Positions 26,106 through 35,127 of a stretch of DNA of 64,000 nt are shown in pieces. The DNA comes from Oscillospiraceae bacterium (GTDB lineage: Bacteria > Bacillota > Clostridia > Oscillospirales > Ruminococcaceae), in NCBI GenBank assembly GCA_900768125.1, contig CAAGBS010000053.1, positions 1 to 64,000 on the forward strand. Reading direction: 5' to 3'. Position 1 is the stretch's first letter. Each line of letters starts with the position of its first letter. A program made the position numbers and the translations under genes. The notes below the pieces were generated by a model. That model did no database searches and had not been told where the DNA came from. It was given only the letters and a program-made list of their open reading frames with translations.

Positions 26106-27167
26106 ATGGAAACACAGGAATTTAAGTGCCCCGGCTGCGGCGCAAAGCTCAAATGGGACGCAGCCGAGCAGAAGATGAAATGCGACTACTGTGACAACAG
26201 CTACGACATGGCTACGCTGGAGGAGTTCCAGCAGGAGGAGAACTCTGCGCCTGTCGAGGAATACGCATGGGACCCGTACGCAGCCTCCGGTGAAGTCACC
26301 GGGCTGAAAACGTACATATGCCAGTCCTGCGGCGGCGAGATAACGGTCGGCGATGATTCAGCGGCGGCAAGCTGCCCCTACTGCGACAGCCCCGTGGTGC
26401 TCAACGACAACGTGACCGGAATGCTGAGACCTGACCTCATAATCCCGTTCAGCAAGACCCGCGAGGAAGCCCAGGAGGCTCTGCGCAAATTCTGCAAGGG
26501 AAAGCCGCTGCTTCCGCCTACGTTCGTTTCCGAGCACCGCATTGAGGAGATAAAGGGACTGTACGTTCCGTTCTGGCTGTACGACTGCGACGCCAGCGGC
26601 AAAATGCGCTTTGACGCCACAAAGGTGAAGAAATGGTCTACCGATGATTTCGACTACACCCGCACCGAGCACTACATGGTAATAAGAGAGGGCGAAGCCG
26701 GATTCGAGGACGTTCCCGTCAACGGCTCGGACAAGATAGAAGCACGCTACATGGAGGCGATAGAGCCGTTCGACACCGCTGCCGGGAAGCCTTTTCAGCA
26801 GGCGTATCTCTCCGGATTCCTCGCCGACAGGTACAATGTGGATTCAGTCGCGGCGCAGCCCCGCGCAAACGAGCGCGTCAAGAACGGAATGCAGGAATTA
26901 CTCAGAAATACGGTGGTAGGCTACGAGACTGTCACCACGCAGAGCACGAATATGTCCCTCAACACGGGTAAGATTCGCTATGCGATGCTTCCCGTTTGGA
27001 TACTCAGCACAAACTACCGCGGAAAGATTTATAAATTCGCAATGAACGCCCAGACCGGAAAGTTCGTCGGCGAGCTTCCGGTAAGCTGGCGGAAATTCTG
27101 GGTGATATTCGCTTCGATAACGGTCGGCGTGGGAATTATCGGCACGCTGCTCCAGCTGTTTCTTTAA
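26106..27167 (+). CDS. zinc-ribbon membrane-anchored protein
   Basis: Two N-terminal zinc ribbons are visible: FKCPGCGAKLKWD with KCDYCD, and YICQSCGGEITVG with CPYCD. A central domain (LYVPFWLYDCDASG) and one C-terminal membrane helix (FWVIFASITVGVGIIGTLLQ) follow, so the bulk is cytoplasmic. It belongs to a clostridial TFIIB-type zinc-ribbon family with no known role, which I recall as commonly next to a TPM-domain gene; here the neighbour is a reduced version of one. Confidence 0.8.
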   Translation: METQEFKCPGCGAKLKWDAAEQKMKCDYCDNSYDMATLEEFQQEENSAPVEEYAWDPYAASGEVTGLKTYICQSCGGEITVGDDSAAASCPYCDSPVVLNDNVTGMLRPDLIIPFSKTREEAQEALRKFCKGKPLLPPTFVSEHRIEEIKGLYVPFWLYDCDASGKMRFDATKVKKWSTDDFDYTRTEHYMVIREGEAGFEDVPVNGSDKIEARYMEAIEPFDTAAGKPFQQAYLSGFLADRYNVDSVAAQPRANERVKNGMQELLRNTVVGYETVTTQSTNMSLNTGKIRYAMLPVWILSTNYRGKIYKFAMNAQTGKFVGELPVSWRKFWVIFASITVGVGIIGTLLQLFL

Positions 27168-27179
27168 GGGGGTGCTGTC

Positions 27180-27608
27180 ATGAGAAAATTCGTTTCCATA
27201 ATCGCGGCAGCATTCGCCGCACTGACTATCACAACAACTGCGGGCGCTGAATACCTCACCTATGAGCCGGGGTATTCCATAACCGCCGAGAGCAACGCCG
27301 ACTATCACGCGCTGGAAGACGGCGAAATTATCACGGTGACTGACGAGCAGTCCGAAGCCGCCGTGGAGGAAAAGACCTATACCGCGCAGGATATCCTCAA
27401 AATGGCGGGTATCTCGGTGCTGGCGGGGCTTGTCATCGCGCTGATCGTCTGCCTGATAATGAAGTCCTGCATGAAGACCGCTAACTCAAAGCACACGGCT
27501 AACGACTACATAAAGAAGAACAGCTTCCATATCACGCGCTCGAGGGATATCTTCATTTACGCTGAACTAAGCAAGCGTAAGAGGGTAAAGGAAGATAATA
27601 AGAAGTAA
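27180..27608 (+). CDS. TPM-protein relative that has lost its TPM domain
   Basis: A signal peptide (MRKFVSIIAAAFAALTITTTAGA), about 60 acidic residues, one membrane helix (ILKMAGISVLAGLVIALIVC) and a basic cytoplasmic tail with SFHITRSRDIFIYAELSKR. That tail and the helix resemble the C-terminal end of clostridial TPM-domain proteins, but the about 130-residue TPM phosphatase-like domain that should sit between signal and helix is missing, as is the usual Gly/Ser-rich end. It has a good ribosome site (GGGGGTG) and an intact frame, so it is probably expressed. Confidence 0.7.
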   Translation: MRKFVSIIAAAFAALTITTTAGAEYLTYEPGYSITAESNADYHALEDGEIITVTDEQSEAAVEEKTYTAQDILKMAGISVLAGLVIALIVCLIMKSCMKTANSKHTANDYIKKNSFHITRSRDIFIYAELSKRKRVKEDNKK

Positions 27609-27619
27609 GGGGTGGAAAA

Positions 27620-30400
27620 ATGCCGGACTACAAGTTTCATGATACATCGCTTGACATTGACGAAAGAACAGCCGCTCTCCTCGGCGAACTGACTCTTGAC
27701 GAGAAGCTGGGGCTTCTCACTACACACATGAACGCCGTTCCGAGGCTCGGTATAAACGAGTTCCGGATAGGCGCGGAGGTCGCAAGGGGATTAGTATGCC
27801 GCGACAATGACGGTGAATCCCCGACCACAGTTTTCCCCGAGCCTTTCGGACTGGCGGCTACGTTCGACACAGGAGTGATGTCCCGCATGGGTGAGATAAC
27901 CGGTGTTGAAACGCGCATTTACTCAGCGAAGCATAAATCGTCGCTGTGCGTGTGGGGACCGACAGTTGACCTTGAACGCGACCCGCGCTGGGGCAGGACT
28001 GAGGAAGCCTACGGCGAAGACCCCTGTCTTGCAGGCTCGATGGCGGCGGCTTACACTAAGGGAATGGCGGGCACGGACGAGAAGTACATGCGCGTTATCC
28101 CTACCCTGAAGCACTTCTACGCCAACAACAATGAAGACACCCGCGTCAACTGCAACGCGAACGTACCCGTGCGGCTGAAGCACGAGTATTACCTCCGCTC
28201 GTTCGAAAAGCCGATACGCGAGGGCAGGGCGGCGAGCCTCATGACCAGCTATAACGAGGTCAACGGGATCGAGCAGATATGCTCCGCAGAGCTTCAGTTC
28301 GCCCGCGAACAGTGGGGACTGCTGTTTGCAGTAACGGACGGCGGGGATTTCATTCAGAACGTCCAGATGCACCGCCGCGACCTTGACCACACCAGCGCGC
28401 TGGCGAAGATCTACAAACACAACGGCGCGGATATAATGACCGACAACGAGGAACTGGTGCGTGAAGCCGCAAGGGAAGCGCTGGATTCCGGGCTTATCGG
28501 CACGGCTGACATCGACCGCACCCTTACCGGACCGCTGAAAGCAAGATTCCTGCTCGGCGAATTTGACGATATCCGCCGGTTCGACTACCCGGACGATCTC
28601 CTATGCACAGATGGATCCGCGAAAGCGGCTCAGGAAGCGGCGGACAAATCCGTCATACTGCTGAGGAACAGCCGCGGAGTTCTCCCACTTGACCGGGAGC
28701 GCAGGCTTGCAGTTATCGGCTATCACGCTGACATGAATTTCCGCGACTGGTACACCGGAATGTCCCCGAAGTGCAGTACTATTCTCGATGTGCTGACTGC
28801 GCAGCTTGGCAGGGAGAACATCGTCTACGACAGCGGAAACGATATAATCGCACTCCGAAGCGCCGAGACCGGATTCTATTTCTCGGTCGGCGAGGACGGT
28901 TCAGTCAGGTGCGACACGCCGCTGATAAACGAATCCTGTCTGTTCGAGCTTTTCGAATGGGGAGACGGCGCGGTATCGCTGCGGTCAAGGTTCAACAATA
29001 AGTTCCTGTGCGACTGCGGTGCCATGAAATGCACATCTGAGCAGGTGTACGGCTGGTTCGTCCACGAGTTGTTCTACATTGAGAAAAACGGCAGGGAATG
29101 CAGGCTGAAAAACTGGCAGAAGCGTTTCCTCTACACGACCGCAGACGGCGAACTTACAACATCGGAAGCGTTCCGTGCGCCGAAGAAATCGCTCATGACG
29201 ATGGAGATATTCTCCGACGGCACCGACCGTGTAGGCAGAATAGCGACGGAAGCCCACAACGTGGTAGTTTTCTGCGGAAACAATCCTATGATAAACGCCC
29301 GGGAGACCATCGACAGAACGCATCTGAGGCTCCCCGAAAAGCAGAGCCGCAGTCTTGACGCCGTGCTGGAACTGAATCCGGACGCGGTGCTGTTCCTGAT
29401 TTCCGGCTATCCCTACCAGCTTGACAACCGGAAGATTTCCACAGTGCTTCACATCTGCCATGCGGGTCCCTCGCTCGGGAATGCGGTCGCGAAGACGCTT
29501 TTCGGCGATATTTCCCCGGCAGGCCGCTGCCCGGTAACTTGGTACAAATCCGCTGACGAGCTTTGCGGCATAGAGGACTACAACCTTATCCGCACGCGCT
29601 CCACCTATCTTTACTACGATGGCGAGCCGCTTTTCCCGTTCGGTCACGGACTCAGCTACACAGGCTTCCGCTACTGCTCGGCGAAAACCGACAAGCTGTC
29701 CTATGCAAAGGGCGACGCGGTGACTGTAACTCTTGACATCGAAAATGTAGGCATAATGGACGGAGACGAGGTAGTTCAGCTTTACGCCGCTCCCGCCAGC
29801 GTTCCCATGACTGTGCCGAAAAAGCAGCTCCGCGCATTCACCAGGGTGTTTGTTCCGCACGGAGAGACCATCTCTGTCACGCTTAGCTTCCCGGTGGACG
29901 ATCTTTCCTACTGGAACGTCAGCAAGAATGCATTCGACCTTTTCAGCGGGACTTACACGCTGATGATAGGCGCTTCCTCCGCAGATATACGCAGAACGTG
30001 CGAGATACAGGTCAACGCTTCAAATTACGAGGGCGTGGAGGTCTCGTCCGAGATTCCCGCCGTTTCAGCGCTGGACTACACCGCAGTTAGCTTTGACGCT
30101 GACCGCGGTCTCAACGAATATGCGCTGATAAACGACTGGCAGAGCAGTATTACATTTGAATACTGCCGCCTGAGAAGCTACCATCTTGTGACTGTAACCG
30201 CTTCGAATCCCGGATCGGAGGTGAAGCTGACCATCACCGCCGATGACGGCAGGCGGATAGCGGAAATAGTTATCCCGCCCACCGGAAGCCTTACCGCCTT
30301 TACGTCTGTGACAGCGCCCGCAGAGCCGCTTGACGGCGTATTCGGACTGCGCTTCACAACAAGCGGTATGCTCTCGCTGAGGTCGTTCCGGTTCGCGTGA
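27620..30400 (+). CDS. cytoplasmic GH3 glycoside hydrolase with an inserted fascin-like domain
   Basis: The N-terminal TIM barrel has GPTVDLERDPRWGRTEEAYGEDP, LKHFYANNNE (Lys-His) and FAVTDGGD with the nucleophile Asp. The second alpha/beta domain is split by an insertion of about 100 residues (about 410-520; FYFSVGEDGSVRCD and FNNKFLCDCG) that looks like a fascin-type beta-trefoil. Then FGHGLSYTGF, a fibronectin-like domain, and an extra C-terminal CBM6-like beta-sandwich. No signal peptide. Likely a beta-glucosidase or beta-xylosidase acting on imported oligosaccharides; the exact sugar is inferred. Confidence 0.9.
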   Translation: MPDYKFHDTSLDIDERTAALLGELTLDEKLGLLTTHMNAVPRLGINEFRIGAEVARGLVCRDNDGESPTTVFPEPFGLAATFDTGVMSRMGEITGVETRIYSAKHKSSLCVWGPTVDLERDPRWGRTEEAYGEDPCLAGSMAAAYTKGMAGTDEKYMRVIPTLKHFYANNNEDTRVNCNANVPVRLKHEYYLRSFEKPIREGRAASLMTSYNEVNGIEQICSAELQFAREQWGLLFAVTDGGDFIQNVQMHRRDLDHTSALAKIYKHNGADIMTDNEELVREAAREALDSGLIGTADIDRTLTGPLKARFLLGEFDDIRRFDYPDDLLCTDGSAKAAQEAADKSVILLRNSRGVLPLDRERRLAVIGYHADMNFRDWYTGMSPKCSTILDVLTAQLGRENIVYDSGNDIIALRSAETGFYFSVGEDGSVRCDTPLINESCLFELFEWGDGAVSLRSRFNNKFLCDCGAMKCTSEQVYGWFVHELFYIEKNGRECRLKNWQKRFLYTTADGELTTSEAFRAPKKSLMTMEIFSDGTDRVGRIATEAHNVVVFCGNNPMINARETIDRTHLRLPEKQSRSLDAVLELNPDAVLFLISGYPYQLDNRKISTVLHICHAGPSLGNAVAKTLFGDISPAGRCPVTWYKSADELCGIEDYNLIRTRSTYLYYDGEPLFPFGHGLSYTGFRYCSAKTDKLSYAKGDAVTVTLDIENVGIMDGDEVVQLYAAPASVPMTVPKKQLRAFTRVFVPHGETISVTLSFPVDDLSYWNVSKNAFDLFSGTYTLMIGASSADIRRTCEIQVNASNYEGVEVSSEIPAVSALDYTAVSFDADRGLNEYALINDWQSSITFEYCRLRSYHLVTVTASNPGSEVKLTITADDGRRIAEIVIPPTGSLTAFTSVTAPAEPLDGVFGLRFTTSGMLSLRSFRFA

Positions 30401-30417
30401 CCGGGCAAGGAGAACCG

Positions 30418-31164
30418 ATGAAAACATTATACAAGTGGTTCCTGACCCGCGAACTTGGCGGATATATCGCGAACGGCGTGGTTTACGGGCATTCAAGCCC
30501 GAACTGCGCTGACGGTTCGATGATACACACTTCGCTGATACAGAGCGCCGAATACGACGGGGAAAGGATACATCTCTACACGTTCAATTCCGACTACTCC
30601 CTGTCCATCGGCGACCTTGACTGCGAGTGCTTTGACGCGCTCCGATCGCTGAGACTTTTCGAGCGGTTTTCCCGAGAGTTCGGGCTTATGCAGTGCTTTC
30701 CGCAGGTCAGGGACCATTATATCGAACTGGACGGCTGGATAAATGACAGCAATAACGAGATAAACGGACGGCTTCACAACGGGTCGTTCTACATCGAGCT
30801 GTTCGACGAGTACGAATTCTATTTCCACAAGGGCGTTTACCGCGACCTTTCAGGTAAAATGATATTCTACCCGAGCGTCACCGAATACATGGTTGACAGC
30901 CGCGGCAGAATGACCGCAACGTTTGACTATATCCTTGAATATGTGCCGTACAGGGGCAGGAACATCGAGTTTGTGGCTTATTCAAAACACGCGCTGCCCG
31001 ACAGCGGCTTTCTGGGGATAATCAAGAACAGCGGCAGCACAGACCTTAATATCCGCTTTACCTGGGGTAAGACTGTAATTCTTGCGCCGGGCAGCGAGAT
31101 AGAGGTCAGCGAGGGAATGGGGCTTGCCCTCCCGCTGACATGTACAACGCAGGATTTTGACTAA
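30418..31164 (+). CDS. hypothetical protein downstream of GH3
   Basis: A 248-residue soluble protein with no signal or membrane segment and no motif I recognise. It is rich in aromatic and acidic residues (WFLTRELGGYIANGV, IELFDEYEFYFHKGVY) and probably mostly beta. ATG 30418 has AAGGAGA 5 bases upstream. It starts 17 bases after GH3 and 14 bases before deoC, so a link to intracellular sugar metabolism is possible but unproven. Confidence 0.75.
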   Translation: MKTLYKWFLTRELGGYIANGVVYGHSSPNCADGSMIHTSLIQSAEYDGERIHLYTFNSDYSLSIGDLDCECFDALRSLRLFERFSREFGLMQCFPQVRDHYIELDGWINDSNNEINGRLHNGSFYIELFDEYEFYFHKGVYRDLSGKMIFYPSVTEYMVDSRGRMTATFDYILEYVPYRGRNIEFVAYSKHALPDSGFLGIIKNSGSTDLNIRFTWGKTVILAPGSEIEVSEGMGLALPLTCTTQDFD

Positions 31165-31178
31165 GAAAAGAGGACAAG

Positions 31179-31826
31179 ATGACTGACAGCGAGATTTTTT
31201 CCCATATCGACCACACGCTTCTACGCGCGGTATCGTCCCAAGCGGAAATAGACAGACTGTGCAGCGAAGCGGTACAATACGGGACGGCAAGCGTGTGCAT
31301 TCCTCCGTCATACGTCAGGCATGCGCACGAAAAATATCCGGGACTGAATATCTGCACAGTCGTCGGCTTTCCGCTGGGCTATAACACGACCGCAGTAAAG
31401 TGCTTCGAGACCCGGGACGCAGTTGAAAACGGCGCTTCCGAAATCGACATGGTGATAAACCTGGGAATGGTCAAAAACGGCGATTTCGCAGGCGTTGAGG
31501 CGGAGATAAAAGCCGTACGGGAAGTCTGCGGCGGAAAGCTGCTGAAAGTCATAATCGAGACCTGCTATCTCACCGACGACGAGAAAATCAGTCTCTGCGG
31601 CTGTGTTACACGCGCGGGCGCGGACTACATCAAGACTTCCACCGGATTCGGGACTGCCGGGGCGAAAATCGAGGATATCCGGCTGTTCGCGGAGCACATC
31701 GGAAAGGAAGTCAGGATGAAAGCCGCCGGCGGAGTGAAGACCCGCGAGGACCTTGAAATGTTCCTTAATGCAGGCTGTGAGCGAATCGGCACAAGCTCAG
31801 CCGTGAAGCTCCTTTCTGGAAAGTGA
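31179..31826 (+). CDS. deoC: deoxyribose-phosphate aldolase
   Basis: It splits 2-deoxyribose-5-phosphate into acetaldehyde and glyceraldehyde-3-phosphate. The Schiff-base Lys lies in DYIKTSTGFG, the partner Asp in SEIDMVINLG, and the second Lys in MKAAGGVKTRED. 215 residues is standard. AGAGGA precedes ATG 31179. It lies directly before deoB, giving a deoxynucleoside salvage pair. Confidence 0.95.
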   Translation: MTDSEIFSHIDHTLLRAVSSQAEIDRLCSEAVQYGTASVCIPPSYVRHAHEKYPGLNICTVVGFPLGYNTTAVKCFETRDAVENGASEIDMVINLGMVKNGDFAGVEAEIKAVREVCGGKLLKVIIETCYLTDDEKISLCGCVTRAGADYIKTSTGFGTAGAKIEDIRLFAEHIGKEVRMKAAGGVKTREDLEMFLNAGCERIGTSSAVKLLSGK

Positions 31827-31834
31827 GGCAAAAT

Positions 31835-32998
31835 ATGGCTAAACGTGTATTCCTGATAGTTCTGGACAGCTTCGGGGTCGGCGAAACGCCCGATTCTCCG
31901 GACTTCGGCGACAAGGGCGCGGACACGCTGCGCTCCTGCTTCAATACCGGAAAACTCAGCGTTCCGAACATGGCGAAGCTGGGATTATTCAACATCGACG
32001 GCGTATCTGTCGGCAGTAAATGCCCCGAGCCGCAGGGCGCATTCCTGAAAATCGCGGAGCGCTCCCGCGGAAAGGACACCACGACCGGGCACTGGGAAAT
32101 AGCCGGACTTGTATCTGAGAAGCCGTTCCCGACATTCCCGGACGGATTCCCGGAGGAGGTCATCAGCAGGTTCAGCGCGGCGACCGGCAGGGGAGTGCTC
32201 TGTAATAAGCCGTACAGCGGCACGAAGGTAATCGCCGACTACGGTGATGAGCATATCCGCACCGGCGCCCTGATAGTCTACACCTCCGCCGACAGCGTTT
32301 TCCAGATAGCGGCGCATGAATCGGTAGTTCCGGTGGAGACGCTCTACGAGTACTGCCGCATGGCGCGTGAGATACTCACCGGAAAGTATGCGGTAGGCAG
32401 AGTCATCGCGCGCCCGTTCGAGGGTGAATACCCGTTCACACGCACGCCGCGCAGGCATGATTTCTCGCTGGTTCCTCCCCGCGACACCATGCTGGACTGC
32501 ATTTCCCGCCAGGGGCTGGACGCCATCGGAATCGGCAAGATATACGATATATTCGCAGGCAAGGGTCTTACAAAGTACGTCCGCGACATCGGAAATTTCT
32601 GCGACATGAACGAGACCTCGCATTTCCAGAGCATTCCGTTCAACGGCCTCTGCTTTACTAACCTCGTGGATTTCGACATGCAGTTCGGGCACCGCCGCGA
32701 CCCTGAGGGCTATGCGCAGGCGCTGAACGAGTTTGACGTATGGCTTGGCGGATTCCTCGAAAAAATGCAGTTCGACGATGTGCTTATCATCACCGCCGAC
32801 CACGGCTGCGACCCGTGCTATTCCGGCACCGACCACACGCGGGAGCACATTCCGGTGCTTATCGCAGGAGCCGGAATAAAGCCGGTAAATCTGGGCACAA
32901 GAGCCTGCTTCGGAGACATCGGAGCAACCGTCCTCGGCCTGCTTAATGTAAGCGGGAAGCTGGACGGCGAAAGCTTTGCAAATAAAATCACACTATAA
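31835..32998 (+). CDS. deoB: phosphopentomutase
   Basis: It interconverts (deoxy)ribose-1-phosphate and -5-phosphate and supplies deoC. The alkaline-phosphatase-type metal sites are seen in VLDSFGVGETPD, RGKDTTTGHWE (catalytic Thr) and TADHGCDPCYSGTDHTREH. ATG 31835 with GTGAGG upstream is preferred to the GTG at 31823, which overlaps the deoC stop. Confidence 0.96.
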   Translation: MAKRVFLIVLDSFGVGETPDSPDFGDKGADTLRSCFNTGKLSVPNMAKLGLFNIDGVSVGSKCPEPQGAFLKIAERSRGKDTTTGHWEIAGLVSEKPFPTFPDGFPEEVISRFSAATGRGVLCNKPYSGTKVIADYGDEHIRTGALIVYTSADSVFQIAAHESVVPVETLYEYCRMAREILTGKYAVGRVIARPFEGEYPFTRTPRRHDFSLVPPRDTMLDCISRQGLDAIGIGKIYDIFAGKGLTKYVRDIGNFCDMNETSHFQSIPFNGLCFTNLVDFDMQFGHRRDPEGYAQALNEFDVWLGGFLEKMQFDDVLIITADHGCDPCYSGTDHTREHIPVLIAGAGIKPVNLGTRACFGDIGATVLGLLNVSGKLDGESFANKITL

Positions 32999-33009
32999 GG
33001 AGCATAATA

Positions 33010-33780
33010 ATGAACGGAGAAGTTACACAGGTGAGCCGTATAGTTGCCGCGGCAAGAAAGGCAATGAAGGACGGTTGCGATTTCGAATTTACAGCGCTGA
33101 AATACGAGGGCAGCATAACCTTCAATTTCTGCGACAGGAACAAGAGCGGCGCTCCGCTGTTCCGCGCAAAGGACCCCGCGGACTGGTACGCACATCTTGC
33201 ACAGCAGGGCGTGAAGAACATCTTCATGATAATGGGAATGAAAGTCAACCGCCGCGCGCTCGGATTTTCCAACAATTCTGCGACAACTATCTTCGTCCGC
33301 TACAATGACGATGTTGTTACCCGCTTCGTTCCCAACTGGGAATTTGACGATAACGCAAGACTGTGGAGCATAGTTTATACCGAGACAGTAGCCGAGGGCG
33401 CGCCCGCCGAAGACCCGCAGTTCCGCAATGAGACTTCCCTCATGGAAGCTTCACTGAAAGACATCGCCGCGCTTGCTGACGAACTTGGCCAGGATAGCTT
33501 TGCAAAGACATTCAGGAAGTCCTACGCTATCCTCAGCGGCGAACAGGAACCTCAGCTCAGGAGCGGAGCGGCTGCTCCGGCTATCCCGGCGGACATGATG
33601 AAGTATTACGTTGCGGCTGACTTAGCTGACGTATTCGGCGCAATGGGAAGCTGGAATGACGAGCCTGCCGCTATAGCCCAGCAGAAAAACAAAATGAGGG
33701 ACTACGAGACCCTCTCCGAGAGACTGCTCTGCGCTGTCAGACTGATGACGATGTACGCGGTCAACTTCCCGATAAACTAA
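33010..33780 (+). CDS. hypothetical cytoplasmic protein
   Basis: A 256-residue protein with no signal, membrane segment or known motif. The N-terminal half reads as alpha/beta (FEFTALKYEGSITFNFCDRN, KNIFMIMGMKVNRRALGFS), the C-terminal half as helical. AAGGAG precedes ATG 33010. It sits between deoB and mrp with 11 and 18 base gaps and so is likely cotranscribed. I do not recognise the family. Confidence 0.75.
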   Translation: MNGEVTQVSRIVAAARKAMKDGCDFEFTALKYEGSITFNFCDRNKSGAPLFRAKDPADWYAHLAQQGVKNIFMIMGMKVNRRALGFSNNSATTIFVRYNDDVVTRFVPNWEFDDNARLWSIVYTETVAEGAPAEDPQFRNETSLMEASLKDIAALADELGQDSFAKTFRKSYAILSGEQEPQLRSGAAAPAIPADMMKYYVAADLADVFGAMGSWNDEPAAIAQQKNKMRDYETLSERLLCAVRLMTMYAVNFPIN

Positions 33781-33798
33781 GAAACTAGGTGAATAATA

Positions 33799-34626
33799 AT
33801 GAGCGAATGCACTCACGACTGCGGAAGCTGTTCCGCAAACTGCTCTGAAAGAAAGCAGGAAAGCATGGTGGCAGCACCGCATAAGGACAGCCACATCAAA
33901 AAGGTCATCGGAGTAGTCAGCGGAAAGGGCGGCGTTGGAAAGTCTATGGTGACTTCCATGTCCGCTGTGCTGATGAACCGCCGCGGCTTTAGTTCCGCAG
34001 TTCTTGACGCTGATATCACGGGGCCGTCTATCCCGCAGGCGTTCGACCTGCACGAAAAGGCAAAGGGAAGCGAGACGGCAATTTTCCCGGTAACGACCGA
34101 GACCGGAATAAAGGTGATGTCCGTAAATCTTCTCCTGCCGGACGAGACTGACCCGGTCATCTGGCGCGGTCCGATAATCGCCGGTACTGCAAAGCAGTTC
34201 TGGACTGACGTTGCATGGGGCGGCGTTGACTACATGTTCGTGGATATGCCTCCGGGAACAGGCGACGTTCCGCTGACTGTATTCCAGTCTATACCGCTCG
34301 ATGGGATCATAGTCGTGACTTCGCCGCAGGAACTGGTTTCCATGATAGTCGGCAAGGCAGTCAAGATGGCTGAGATGATGAACGTCCCGATAATCGGACT
34401 TGTCGAGAACATGAGTTACGCGGTTTGTCCCGACTGCGGAAAGCACCTGAATGTTTTCGGCCTCAGCCACATTGACGAAACTGCGGCTAAGTTCGGTCTG
34501 AAAGTTCTCGCAAAGCTCCCGATAAACCCCGAACTCGCAGGCAGAGTGGACAACGGCTCAATAGAGGGCTTCGACTGTCCCGAGGCTGAATCCATCGCCG
34601 ACGCTGTGGAGGCGTTCTGCAAATGA
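33799..34626 (+). CDS. mrp: Mrp/NBP35 (ApbC) Fe-S carrier ATPase
   Basis: An N-terminal Cys-rich lead (CTHDCGSCSANC) precedes the deviant Walker A VVSGKGGVGKS, and VDMPPGTGD and ENMSYAVCPDCGKH follow, the bridging-cluster CxxC of this family. It binds and delivers iron-sulfur clusters. ATGA overlap with the next gene. It lies in the same window as iscU-iscS but on the other strand. Confidence 0.93.
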   Translation: MSECTHDCGSCSANCSERKQESMVAAPHKDSHIKKVIGVVSGKGGVGKSMVTSMSAVLMNRRGFSSAVLDADITGPSIPQAFDLHEKAKGSETAIFPVTTETGIKVMSVNLLLPDETDPVIWRGPIIAGTAKQFWTDVAWGGVDYMFVDMPPGTGDVPLTVFQSIPLDGIIVVTSPQELVSMIVGKAVKMAEMMNVPIIGLVENMSYAVCPDCGKHLNVFGLSHIDETAAKFGLKVLAKLPINPELAGRVDNGSIEGFDCPEAESIADAVEAFCK

Positions 34627-35084
34627 GCAGGGGAGACAAGGCTTATGAGCTTTTCATGAGCGGCTATAACTGCACTCAGTCAGTCGTGGGGGCGTTTGCA
34701 GACCTTATCGGAATGGATTTCGATACGGCGGTTAAATTCGGCTCCGGATTTGGCGGCGGCATAGGACGTCTTCGCGAGGTGTGCGGAACTTTTTCGGGAG
34801 CGGTTATTGTGATAGACATGCTGTATGGCTATTCCGACCCGAAGAACGTTAAGGCAAAAGCGGAACTCTACGCGCGCATTCAGGAACTTGCGGCTCAGTT
34901 CAGGAAAGATAACGGCAGCCTTATCTGCAAGGAACTTCTAGGGCTTTCCAGACCCGAGGGTTCGCCTGTTCCGGAAGCGCGGACTGCTGAGTATTACAAA
35001 AAGCGTCCTTGTCCGGAACTGTGCAGGTATTCTGCGAACATGGTAGAGGAATATATCAGGGCGCACCCGCCGATAGACAGCTGA
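34623..35084 (+). CDS. C_GCAxxG_C_C family protein
   Basis: The pattern GYNCTQSVVGAF, FGGGIGRLREVCGTFSGAV and SLICKELLG is that of the C_GCAxxG_C_C family, short redox-type proteins with spaced cysteines thought to bind a metal or cluster. Here the GCAxxG core reads GIGRLREVCG. Coupled by ATGA to mrp, which supports a link to Fe-S metabolism (inference). Confidence 0.88.
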   Translation: MSRGDKAYELFMSGYNCTQSVVGAFADLIGMDFDTAVKFGSGFGGGIGRLREVCGTFSGAVIVIDMLYGYSDPKNVKAKAELYARIQELAAQFRKDNGSLICKELLGLSRPEGSPVPEARTAEYYKKRPCPELCRYSANMVEEYIRAHPPIDS

Positions 35085-35091
35085 CAAAAAT

Positions 35092-35127
35092 ATCCCGGAA
35101 CAGTTTCCTGCTGTCCCGGGATTTTTC
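35092..35127. terminator. bidirectional terminator between convergent genes
   Basis: ATCCCGG...CAG paired with CTG...CCGGGAT around a short loop, with TTTTT on the plus side and AAAAATA (T-rich on the minus strand) at the other, between the stops at 35084 and 35126. Confidence 0.85.

Noticed and set aside
28985..29860. Minus-strand open frame of 291 codons
   Set aside because: Antisense to the GH3 gene.
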